From assembly GCA_963780815.1 (NCBI GenBank), contig CAWADG010000008.1, forward strand, positions 62,001 to 126,000: a DNA stretch of 64,000 nt, read 5' to 3'. Below the pieces are notes generated by a model that made no database searches, was not told the DNA's origin, and worked only from the letters and a program-made list of their open reading frames with translations. The stretch comes from VRUE01 sp963780815 (GTDB lineage Bacteria > Actinomycetota > Thermoleophilia > Solirubrobacterales > 70-9). Positions 32,600 through 40,997 of the stretch are shown here, piece after piece (position 1 is the stretch's first letter; every line of letters begins with the position of its first letter). The position numbers and the translations under genes are program-made.

Positions 32600-33723
32600 A
32601 GCGCGGCTGCGGCATCGGCCAGGAACGGTGACAGGTAGCGGCCAACGATCTTCTCCTGCGCCGCGCCCTCCTCCCACGGCGGCTCGTCGCTGGCGATCGA
32701 AGTTTCACCGTGGCCGCCGGCCAGATAGCCGGACAGGTACAGCGGTTTCCCTCCGGTCCAGAGCACACCGCGCAGGATCGGGTCCAGCGGCTGAGCCTCG
32801 ACATCGCAACCGAGTTCGGCGGCGATCGCCTCGGCCGCCGCATCGGCCTGCTGGGTTGCGATCCCGCCCTGCTTGACGGGGAAGGTCGTGACGTCGCCGG
32901 CGGCGAACGCGTGGCTCATCCCCCGCACCCGTCCGTGGTCGTCGACCGCGACGAACCCGTCGGCATCGTGAGGGACACCGCCGATCTGCCGCCCTTGGAT
33001 CTGGGGAAGGCTGAGCACGGCGTCGGCCTCGATCGTCTCGCTGGGTGAGAGCGTCAGGCGGCCGTCCTCGAACCCGATCGGGGTCGCGCCGGTCAAGACC
33101 TCGATGCCCCTCTCCGCCAACAGCTTCCCGACACGCTCGCTCGCGCGGCGGCCGAAGAGGTGCAGCGGCGCGTCCTCGGGAGTGACGATCACGAGCTCTG
33201 CCTCGTCGACGCCCTGTTTGGAGAGCTCGCTCTCGGCGAGAAGGGCCAGCTCATACATCGGCAGAGCCCAGGTACTGCCGCCGGGCGTCGCAAACACCAC
33301 CCGCCGCAGCCTGCCCTCGCGCAGGTTGCGGACGACGTCGCGCACATTGCCATCGTCGGCCACGCCCCAGAAGGTCACAGCTCCCGGCACCCCGGCAAGG
33401 AGCCGCGAGCCGCATGCGACCACGAGGTGATCGAAGCCGGCCTCCTCGCCGTCGTGGGTGCGCGCAAGCCCACGGTCGCCGTCGACGGAGCCGATGCTGC
33501 CGAGGTGGAAGTTGGCGCCACAGCGCTCCGCCAGCGGACCCAGCCGGTAGCGCATGGCATGGGAGGCGCCGTAGGGCTCGGCGACCGCGAAGGGGCGGTA
33601 GACGAAGTCCTCGCGCGGCGAGTAGAGGTGGACCTCGACCCGGTCGCCGGCGAGCTCGTGCAGCGCAATCGCCGACTCCAGCGCGGCCACGCCACCCCCG
33701 GCGATCAGAACCCGGGCGCTCAT
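32596..33723 (-). CDS. FAD-dependent NAD(P)H/sulfide:quinone oxidoreductase-like protein
   Basis: 375 aa of the NDH-2/SQR fold: N-terminal FAD motif VLIAGGGVAALESAIALHEL, second FAD motif HAFAAGDVTTFPVKQGGIATQQADAAAEAIA, and PQIQGRQIGGVP. The conserved redox cysteines of true SQR are not obvious, so a different electron donor is possible. Start overlaps the small upstream gene by 4 bases. Stop overlaps the convergent permease stop. Confidence 0.82.
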   Translation of the reverse strand: MSARVLIAGGGVAALESAIALHELAGDRVEVHLYSPREDFVYRPFAVAEPYGASHAMRYRLGPLAERCGANFHLGSIGSVDGDRGLARTHDGEEAGFDHLVVACGSRLLAGVPGAVTFWGVADDGNVRDVVRNLREGRLRRVVFATPGGSTWALPMYELALLAESELSKQGVDEAELVIVTPEDAPLHLFGRRASERVGKLLAERGIEVLTGATPIGFEDGRLTLSPSETIEADAVLSLPQIQGRQIGGVPHDADGFVAVDDHGRVRGMSHAFAAGDVTTFPVKQGGIATQQADAAAEAIAAELGCDVEAQPLDPILRGVLWTGGKPLYLSGYLAGGHGETSIASDEPPWEEGAAQEKIVGRYLSPFLADAAAAL

Positions 33724-33875
33724 CGATGGCCTCCGTAGAGGTGCCGGCGGACCAGGTCCTCCTTGTCTCGCATCGACATGGCGGCGGATTTCCTTCGAGA
33801 TCCGCGCCGGGCCTTCCGCAAAGCCTTCATCGTTCCTCCCATCGAGTCCCGGAGCTTTCTGTCTTTACCGCCCAT
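33720..33875 (-). CDS. Small basic protein (51 aa), leaderless
   Basis: MGGKDRKLRDSMGG, then KALRKARRGSRRKSAAMSMRDKED and RRHLYGGHR; very basic. ATG 33875 is preferred over longer in-frame starts. It stands 6 bases downstream of an AAGACT -10, which itself is exactly 20 bases from the minus-facing box of module M2. Its TGA overlaps the ATG of the FAD oxidoreductase, so it is translationally coupled. Possibly nucleic-acid or membrane binding; no family known. Confidence 0.6.
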   Translation of the reverse strand: MGGKDRKLRDSMGGTMKALRKARRGSRRKSAAMSMRDKEDLVRRHLYGGHR

Positions 33876-33881
33876 GGAGCG

Positions 33882-33976
33882 AGTCTTCTGCCCTCCGGGC
33901 CGGGCGGCATCCGGGAACACCCACAGCCCGTATGCGGTCTACCCCTGATACCGCCCGCCCAACCCCGCCCTAGGCT
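33882..33976. promoter_or_regulatory. Paired-box promoter module M2 (bidirectional, leaderless both ways)
   Basis: CATCCGGGAACACCCAC (33908-33924, minus-facing) and GCGGTCTACCCCTGATA (33934-33950, plus-facing), centres 26 bp apart. Plus: 20 bases, TAGGCT (33971-33976), 6 bases, ATG 33983. Minus: 20 bases, AAGACT (33887-33882), 6 bases, ATG 33875. The mirror symmetry argues strongly for a real bidirectional regulatory site. Confidence 0.65.
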
Positions 33977-33982
33977 TGGCGC

Positions 33983-34582
33983 ATGCTCGCCCAGCTGGCG
34001 CTGGCACTTGGGGTCGTGTTCGCGGTCAATCTCCTCCCCGCCTTCGGCCCGCCGACCTGGGCGGTCCTCGTCTTCTTCAGCCTCGATTTCAACCTGCCGG
34101 CGGTCCCGCTGGTGATCGGCGGAGCGGTGGCTGCCGCGTCGGGGCGATTCGTCCTCGCCACCGCCTCGCGGAGGCTGCGGCCCCATCTGGCAGAGGCGCG
34201 GCGGGGGCGCCTCGATCGCGCGCAGGCGGCGCTCAGCGCAAACCGCCTGCGGGCCGCCGGCGGCCTCGGCCTGTTCGCGATCTCCCCGCTCCCATCCGGT
34301 CAGCTCTTCGTCGCCGCGGGCCTTATGACCGTGCCGCTACTGCCCCTCACCGCCGCCTTCTTCGCCGGTAGGCTGGTCTCCTACTCGCTCTATGTCGGGG
34401 CGGCGACGATCGCCGAGCGAAACCTCGGATCGCTGCTCCTCGATGCCCTGACCTCGCCGCTCGGTGTCGCGGTTCAGGTCGCGATGCTGATCGGCCTCGC
34501 CGCCTTGGCGGGGGGAATCAGGCCGGGCGGGCCCTCGTCGACGGTCCGCCCGCCAGCTCCAGGGCCCGCAGCGTCTGATTGA
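33983..34582 (+). CDS. VTT/DedA-like small membrane protein
   Basis: 199 aa with four to five hydrophobic segments. The pattern LPAFGPPTWAVLVFFSL, then GLGLFAISPLPSGQLFVAAGLM and FFAGRLVSYSLYV, is that of the VTT (SNARE-associated) membrane family, including the conserved mid-membrane Pro and Gly-Arg. Start ATG 33983 is leaderless relative to module M2. The 3' end overlaps the convergent site-2 protease gene by 65 bases. Confidence 0.7.
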   Translation: MLAQLALALGVVFAVNLLPAFGPPTWAVLVFFSLDFNLPAVPLVIGGAVAAASGRFVLATASRRLRPHLAEARRGRLDRAQAALSANRLRAAGGLGLFAISPLPSGQLFVAAGLMTVPLLPLTAAFFAGRLVSYSLYVGAATIAERNLGSLLLDALTSPLGVAVQVAMLIGLAALAGGIRPGGPSSTVRPPAPGPAASD

Positions 34583-35666
34583 CGTCGGTGATCGAGACGA
34601 TGCCGAAGCTGCCATCCGACGTGGGCACGATCGCACGCCCCACCCGGCGAAACGCCGGGCGATCGAGCAGCTCGGCGACGTCCTGGGACTCGTCGACGAT
34701 CAGGCTCGGCTCCTCGATACACACGTCGCCGACTCGGGTCGCAGCGCGCCTTCCCTCCGGCACGTGTTTGACGATCTGGCGGTCGATGAGGCCGACGAGC
34801 CGGCCGTCGTCGAGCACCGGGAACGCCGACACCGGGTGGGCGAGGAAGTACTCGCGGACGGCCTCCTCGACGCTGATCCCGGCGGGGATGCATATCGCCG
34901 GAGCGGTCATCAGGTTACGGGCCAGGCGCCCGGTGAGGGCGGTCCTGACCCACAGTCCCTCGGCCTCCGCCCTCGCGGCGGCGATCACGAAGAACCCGAT
35001 CAGGGCGAGCCAGATGCCGCCGAACCCTCCCGCCAGCGCGGCCACCACCCCGAGGCCGACCATGGCGAAGCCGAAGCCGCGGCCGATCGCAGCGGCGGTG
35101 GTCGTTGCGCGTGTGAGATCGCCGGTGTGGCCCCAGATCAGCGCCCTCGCGACCCGGCCCCCGTCGAGGGGGAACGCCGGCAGTAGGTTGAAGCCGAGGA
35201 TCGCCGCGTTGACGACGAGCTGGTAGGAGACCACCGCGGTCACCGCCTCCGGGGTCGATGCCGGGAGCATCAGGGCGATCAGGCCGAAGCAGAGCGCGAT
35301 CGCCAGGGTGACCGCCGGGCCGGCGAGCGCGAAGCGCAGCTCGTCGGCCGCCCTCTTCGGATACCCGCTCATCCGCGCCACACCGCCCAGCAGCCAGAGG
35401 TCGATCTCCTCGATCTCGACTCCGTAGCGGCGCGCGACCACCGCGTGTCCCAGCTCGTGCAGGAGGATGCTGGCGAACAGCAGGAGAGCGCTCAGCAGGC
35501 CGAGCCCGTAGGCGGCCGCGGGCGCCAGGCCGGGAGCCTGATCGGGATAGTAGGCGGCGCCGAGCGAGAATGTGATGAGGCCGACGATCACCAGCCAGAG
35601 CGGCTGGACCCCGATCGGAATCCCGGCAAGACGACCGACCCGCACGCTGCGGGAGATCATCGACAT
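34518..35666 (-). CDS. Site-2 (M50) intramembrane metalloprotease with tandem CBS domains
   Basis: 382 aa. Zinc site His70-Glu71-His74 in LLHELGHAVVARR; third ligand in NLLPAFPLDGGRVARAL. Six or so membrane helices, then a CBS pair (about residues 250-375) that may sense adenine nucleotides. The same layout is found in mycobacterial Rip3 (Rv2625c), a DosR-regulon member, and in other stress-island proteases. Divergent from the Hsp20 operon across module M3. Confidence 0.92.
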   Translation of the reverse strand: MSMISRSVRVGRLAGIPIGVQPLWLVIVGLITFSLGAAYYPDQAPGLAPAAAYGLGLLSALLLFASILLHELGHAVVARRYGVEIEEIDLWLLGGVARMSGYPKRAADELRFALAGPAVTLAIALCFGLIALMLPASTPEAVTAVVSYQLVVNAAILGFNLLPAFPLDGGRVARALIWGHTGDLTRATTTAAAIGRGFGFAMVGLGVVAALAGGFGGIWLALIGFFVIAAARAEAEGLWVRTALTGRLARNLMTAPAICIPAGISVEEAVREYFLAHPVSAFPVLDDGRLVGLIDRQIVKHVPEGRRAATRVGDVCIEEPSLIVDESQDVAELLDRPAFRRVGRAIVPTSDGSFGIVSITDVNQTLRALELAGGPSTRARPA

Positions 35667-35690
35667 GAGGTCCCGGGCCTCATACGGGCA

Positions 35691-35786
35691 ATCCTCCGGC
35701 GATTCGGTGGCAATAGCATCGGGGTATCGCCATCATCTCGCTGTGGCGTTCCCCGGATGGCGCGACCACCGGGGCGAGCCTAGATT
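35691..35786. promoter_or_regulatory. Paired-box promoter module M3 between site-2 protease and Hsp20 operon
   Basis: CATCGGGGTATCGCCAT (35717-35733, minus-facing) and GTGGCGTTCCCCGGATG (35743-35759, plus-facing), centres 26 bp apart. Plus: 21 bases then TAGATT (35781-35786). Minus: 20 bases then GAGGAT (35696-35691). The box next to each -10 sits where the -35 would be, as in DosR/DevR proximal sites. Confidence 0.65.
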
Positions 35787-35820
35787 CAGAGCAGGCACTT
35801 ACGAGCAAGGAGGCTCTGAA

Positions 35821-36120
35821 ATGGCAAATCAGATGGGCGTAGGGCGCCCATTCGCCGACTTCGGCGAGTTGCGGCAGCGGATGGAGGAGATGATCCGCCA
35901 GGGAAGCCTCGGCGGCGAAGGGGCATGGACCCCTTCGGTGGACGTGATCCGGAAGGACCGTTTCGGCTCCTTCTCGCGCTCGATGTCGGTCCCTCCGGGA
36001 GTCAAGGCCGAGGACATCGAGTCGACGACGAAGGACGGGGTGCTCGAGGTCAGGATCCCGCTTCCCAAGTCCGAGGAGGAGAAGGCGGTCGAGATCGAGA
36101 CGAAGCCGAAGACGGACTGA
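35821..36120 (+). CDS. Hsp20/alpha-crystallin protein with internal deletion
   Basis: 99 aa behind an AAGGAGG ribosome site. The start of an alpha-crystallin domain (WTPSVDVIRKD, 37-46) is joined directly to its last strands (RFGSFSRSMSVPPGVKAEDIESTTKDGVLEVRIP, 47-80). About 45 residues normally between these parts (beta strands 3-6) are absent in frame. It cannot form a normal Hsp20 dimer fold as it stands. First gene of an Hsp20-USP-PEP synthase remnant-ADH operon. Confidence 0.85.
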   Translation: MANQMGVGRPFADFGELRQRMEEMIRQGSLGGEGAWTPSVDVIRKDRFGSFSRSMSVPPGVKAEDIESTTKDGVLEVRIPLPKSEEEKAVEIETKPKTD

Positions 36121-36123
36121 CAG

Positions 36124-36969
36124 ATGCGCCTGCTGGTCGCCCACGACGGCCGCGACGGTGGCCGCGACGCACTCGAGCTGGCGCGGGTTCTCGCGTCCGC
36201 CGATGAGGATGCGAGCGCGGTCGTGGTCACCGTCCTCGTCCCTGGGCCGCTGCCGACGGAATACGCGCAGCTCGACGCGGAGCAAGCGACAGACGCCGAG
36301 CCGCCGCTCGACGAGGCGAGGCAGGCGCTGGCGGAGATCGAGGTCGAGACCCGGGCCTACGCCGGCAGCTCTCCCGCCGGCGTCATCACCAACCTCGCGG
36401 AAGGCGAGGACTTCGACATGATCGTGATCGGCTCGCCCCACCGCGGGGCGATCGGCAGGGTCGTGCTCGGCAGTGTCGCCGAAAGCCTCCTCAGCGGGGC
36501 GCCGGTCGATGTCGCGGTGGCGCCGGCGGGCTACGCGCAGGCCGGTCATGACCCGCCCCAGGAGATCGTCGTCGGCTACGACGGCGCCCCCGAAGCACAG
36601 GTCGCCCTCGAGCGGGCCGAAGCCGTCGCCAGGCATTCCAACGCCAAACTCAAACTGGTTACGGTGGTCACGCCTCCGGTCGCGGCGCCGGTGATGGTCC
36701 CCGGCGCATACGCGCCGGAATCACCCCCGGAGCCCGACCGGGTCATGTCCGAGGGGCTCAACTCGGTAGACAGGACGCTGGCCGCCGAGACGGTCAGGCT
36801 CGACGGCGACCCCGCGACTCAGCTGCTCCGGACATGCGAGGAGGGAGCCGACCTCCTCGTCGTCGGATCCCGCGGCTACGGCCCGCTGGCGCGTGTCCTC
36901 CTCGGGTCGGTCTCGCGCAGGGTGATCCACAGGGCCCCCTGTCCCGTGCTGGTGGTGAGGCGGCGATGA
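36124..36969 (+). CDS. Universal stress protein, two tandem USP domains
   Basis: 281 aa. Domain 1 (1-140) begins MRLLVAHDGRDGGRDALELA and has the ATP-loop pattern GSPHRGAIGRVVLGSVAESLL. Domain 2 (145-281) has VVGYDGAPEA and GSRGYGPLARVLLGSVSRRVI. Both keep the G-2x-G-9x-G(S/T) nucleotide motif. Tandem USPs of this kind (e.g. Rv2623) bind ATP and restrain growth in dormancy. Starts 3 bases after hsp20; overlaps the next gene by 4 bases. Confidence 0.93.
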   Translation: MRLLVAHDGRDGGRDALELARVLASADEDASAVVVTVLVPGPLPTEYAQLDAEQATDAEPPLDEARQALAEIEVETRAYAGSSPAGVITNLAEGEDFDMIVIGSPHRGAIGRVVLGSVAESLLSGAPVDVAVAPAGYAQAGHDPPQEIVVGYDGAPEAQVALERAEAVARHSNAKLKLVTVVTPPVAAPVMVPGAYAPESPPEPDRVMSEGLNSVDRTLAAETVRLDGDPATQLLRTCEEGADLLVVGSRGYGPLARVLLGSVSRRVIHRAPCPVLVVRRR

Positions 36970-37466
36970 GCGGCGGCTCGCGCAGCGCGCCCGCCGGCGA
37001 GGCGGTGCTCGGCTTCGCCCAGCTCCGCCGCGCCGACGTCGACCGAGTCGGCGGCAAGGGAGCGAACCTCGGCGAGCTCACCGCCGCCGGGCTGCCGGTC
37101 CCGCCCGGATTCGTGATCACAGCCGAGGCCTGCGCCGCCTTCTGCGACGGAGGCTGGCTCCGCGCGCGGATCGCGGCGCGGATCGCCGACGTCGATGTCG
37201 AGGACACCGCGGAGCTCGACCGCGCGGCGAGCGAGTTCCGCTCGATGGTCGAGGACGAGCCGATGCCCGGCTGGCTCGAGGATGCCATCCGGGCCGCCTA
37301 CGAGGGCCTCGACGGGGATGCCGAGTACGCCGAGCTCCTCGTCGGTTGCGGGATCGAAGCGATATCGGTGAACATCGACGCTGTCGATCGCGCCCGCAGC
37401 CTGATCGGCGCCGCCGAGCTTCGCCTTGTCCTCGAGGAGCAACCCGCGGAAGGAGAACAGAGATGA
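36966..37466 (+). pseudogene. ppsA: PEP synthase remnant: N-terminus fused in frame to C-terminus
   Basis: 166 aa against about 800 in intact PEP synthase. Residues 15-115 match the start of the ATP-grasp domain (DRVGGKGANLGELTAAGLPVPPGFVITAEA...). After DGD (118) the sequence jumps to the end of the PEP/pyruvate domain (YAELLVGCGIEAISVNIDAVDRARSLIGAAE). The catalytic His domain and most of the barrel are missing, yet the frame and the overlaps with both neighbours are kept. Cannot be an active synthase; it is either a decayed gene or an assembly collapse. Confidence 0.8.
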
Positions 37467-38503
37467 AGGCCTACCAGTTGACCGCCTGGCAGTCGTCGCC
37501 CGAGATGCGCGAGGTCCCCGTCCCCGAGCCTGGGCCGGGGCAGGTCCTGATCAAGGTCGGCGGCGCCGGGGCATGCCACTCGGACCTGCACCTGATGGAG
37601 TGGCCCGAGGGGACGATGGACTTCGACCTCCCATTCACCCTCGGCCACGAGAACGCCGGCTGGGTCGAGGCCATCGGCGCCGGTGTCGAAGGCCTTGAGG
37701 AGGGCGAGGCGGTCGCCGTCTACGGGCCCTGGGGATGCGGGCGCTGCCGCGCCTGCCGCCTCTCGGCCGAGAACTACTGCGAGCACCAGGCCGAGATCGG
37801 CGCCTTCGGCGGCGGCCTCGGGCTCGACGGCGGCATGGCCGAGTACATGCTGGTCCCGCACCCGCGGCTGCTGCTGCCGTTGGAGGAGCTCGACCCGCGC
37901 GACGCGGCCCCCCTCTCAGACGCGGCCCTCACCCCCTACCACGCGATCAAGCGCTCGCTGCACCTTCTGGTGCCCGGCTCGACGGCGGTCGTGATCGGCG
38001 TCGGAGGGCTCGGGCACATGGCGGTGCAGATCCTTCGCGCCCTCAGCCCGGCCCAGGTGATCGCCGTCGACAGCTCGTCCGAGAAGCTCGCTCTCGCTCG
38101 CGAGATCGGCGCCGACGAGACGGTCGAGTCCGGCGAGGAAGCTGCCGCCCGGATTCGGGAGCTGACCGGAGGGCAGGGAGCTGAGCTCGTACTCGACGAC
38201 GTCGGCGCCGACGAGACGATCGCGCTGGCCAGCCAGGTATCGAGATTCGAGGCCCACGTGACGGTGGTCGGCCTGGCCGGCGGCAAGCTCCAGTTCGCCT
38301 TTGGCGCGCTGCCGTTCGAGTCGCAGCTGACGATCCCCTACTGGGGGACCGCGGTCGAGCTGTCGGAGGTCCTCGACCTCGCTCGCAGCGGCAGGATCCA
38401 CGCCCACGTCGAGCGCTTCCCGCTCGACCGGGTCGAGGATGCCTATACCCGGATGCGGGAGGGCACCCTCGAAGGGCGCGCGGTGATCTGCCCACACGGC
38501 TGA
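37463..38503 (+). CDS. Zinc-dependent medium-chain alcohol dehydrogenase
   Basis: 346 aa. Catalytic zinc ligands Cys38 (GACHSD) and His62-Glu63 (GHE); structural zinc cysteines 92, 95, 98 and 106; Rossmann motif VIGVGGLGHMAVQ. The aligned family uses NAD(H) for primary alcohol/aldehyde interconversion. ATG 37463 overlaps the preceding remnant's stop (ATGA-type). Last gene of the M3-driven operon. Confidence 0.92.
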   Translation: MKAYQLTAWQSSPEMREVPVPEPGPGQVLIKVGGAGACHSDLHLMEWPEGTMDFDLPFTLGHENAGWVEAIGAGVEGLEEGEAVAVYGPWGCGRCRACRLSAENYCEHQAEIGAFGGGLGLDGGMAEYMLVPHPRLLLPLEELDPRDAAPLSDAALTPYHAIKRSLHLLVPGSTAVVIGVGGLGHMAVQILRALSPAQVIAVDSSSEKLALAREIGADETVESGEEAAARIRELTGGQGAELVLDDVGADETIALASQVSRFEAHVTVVGLAGGKLQFAFGALPFESQLTIPYWGTAVELSEVLDLARSGRIHAHVERFPLDRVEDAYTRMREGTLEGRAVICPHG

Positions 38504-38549
38504 GCTGGACCAGGTGTCCGGCCGGGCGTAGAGCGTAGGGTCGTCAGGC

Positions 38550-39563
<1,014 letters not shown>

Positions 39564-39569
39564 GGACAG

Positions 39570-40997
39570 ATGGCCCGCCCCGAGTTCGCAGAGATCCCCG
39601 CCTACGAGGTGGATCGGTACAGGGATCTCCTCGGCGATCAGTACGAGCACGTCGCTGCGGCGGCCGAGCGGGCCCGCGCGCTCTTCGCCGGACGAACCGT
39701 GTGGAACGTCAACTCGACCCTCAGCGGCGGCGGGGTCGCCGAGATGCTCCGCGCGATGCTCCCCTATGTGCGGGGCGCCGGGGTCGACAGCCGCTGGGTC
39801 ATCCTCCGCGAGCAGCCCCAGTTCTTCGAGCTGACCAAGCGCCTGCACAACAACCTGCACGGCGACGGCGGCGACGGGGGGGAGCTGGGGGAGAGCGAGC
39901 GCGAGCTCTACGAGAGCGCCCTCACCGACAGCGCCCGACACCTCGCGCCGCTGCTCGACGAGGGGGACATCGTCCTCCTCCACGACCCGCAGACGGCCGG
40001 CCTGGTCCAGGCGGTGAAGGGCACGGGCGCCACCGTGATCTGGCGCTGTCACATCGGCGCCGACGATCCGGGCGAGGTGGCGCGACGCGCCTGGAGCTTC
40101 CTCGCCCCTTACGTAGTCCCCGCCGATGGCTACGTCTTCTCGCGCCGCGATTACGTCTGGGACCTGCTGGATCCCGACCGGGCCGCGGTGATGCCGCCGT
40201 CGATCGACCCGCTCTCGCCGAAGAACCAGGAGCTCGACGGCTCGACCGTCGCCGGCATCATCGGCGCGATCGGGCTCGGTGAGGACGGCCTGGCGCAGGA
40301 GCACGCCTTTGCCCGCGCCGACGGAACCCCGGCGAGCGTCGCGCGCCGCGCCGAGGTCGTCCAGGACGCCCCGCTCCCCGAGGGAGCGCGCGTCGTCGCC
40401 CAGGTCTCGCGCTGGGACCGGCTCAAGGACCACCCGGGCCTGCTCGAGTGCTTCGGGCGCCACCTCGGGGATGGGGACCTCCACCTCGTCCTCGCCGGCC
40501 CGGCGACCGACGCCGTCTCCGACGACCCCGAGGGCGCCGGAGTCTGGCGTGAGGTCGAGGCCGCCTGGCATGACCTCCCCTCCGACGCTCGGCGTCGGGC
40601 CCATCTCGTCAGCCTGCCGATGGACGACAGCGATGAAAACGCCGCGATGGTCAACGCGCTCCAGCGGCGGGCCGAGATCGTCGTCCAGAAGAGCCTCGCC
40701 GAGGGCTTCGGGCTGACCGTCGCCGAGGCGATGTGGAAGCGGCGACCCGTGATCGGAACCCGGGTGGGCGGGATCCAGGACCAGATCGTCGATCGCGAGA
40801 GCGGGCTCCTGATCGACGACCCCCGCGACCTCGAGGCGCTGGCAGAGGCAATCCGATTCCTTGCCGACAACCCCGGGCGCGCCGAGGAGATCGGCGAGGT
40901 GGCGCGCGAGCGCGTCCGTGAGACCTACCTCTCGCCGATCAGGCTGGCCGAGTACGTCGACCTGCTTTCCCGCATCGACCCCGACGGTGCACGATGA
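39570..40997 (+). CDS. GT4 glycosyltransferase, trehalose synthase (TreT)-like
   Basis: 475 aa. N-terminal VWNVNSTLSGGGVAEMLRAMLPY is the acceptor-side motif of trehalose glycosyltransferring synthases; HIGADDPGE, VSRWDRLKD and QKSLAEGFGLTVAEAMWKRRPVIGT form the GT-B donor site. Likely joins NDP-glucose and glucose to trehalose, a stress solute. Starts 6 bases after the deacetylase; overlaps the next gene by 4. Confidence 0.87.
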   Translation: MARPEFAEIPAYEVDRYRDLLGDQYEHVAAAAERARALFAGRTVWNVNSTLSGGGVAEMLRAMLPYVRGAGVDSRWVILREQPQFFELTKRLHNNLHGDGGDGGELGESERELYESALTDSARHLAPLLDEGDIVLLHDPQTAGLVQAVKGTGATVIWRCHIGADDPGEVARRAWSFLAPYVVPADGYVFSRRDYVWDLLDPDRAAVMPPSIDPLSPKNQELDGSTVAGIIGAIGLGEDGLAQEHAFARADGTPASVARRAEVVQDAPLPEGARVVAQVSRWDRLKDHPGLLECFGRHLGDGDLHLVLAGPATDAVSDDPEGAGVWREVEAAWHDLPSDARRRAHLVSLPMDDSDENAAMVNALQRRAEIVVQKSLAEGFGLTVAEAMWKRRPVIGTRVGGIQDQIVDRESGLLIDDPRDLEALAEAIRFLADNPGRAEEIGEVARERVRETYLSPIRLAEYVDLLSRIDPDGAR

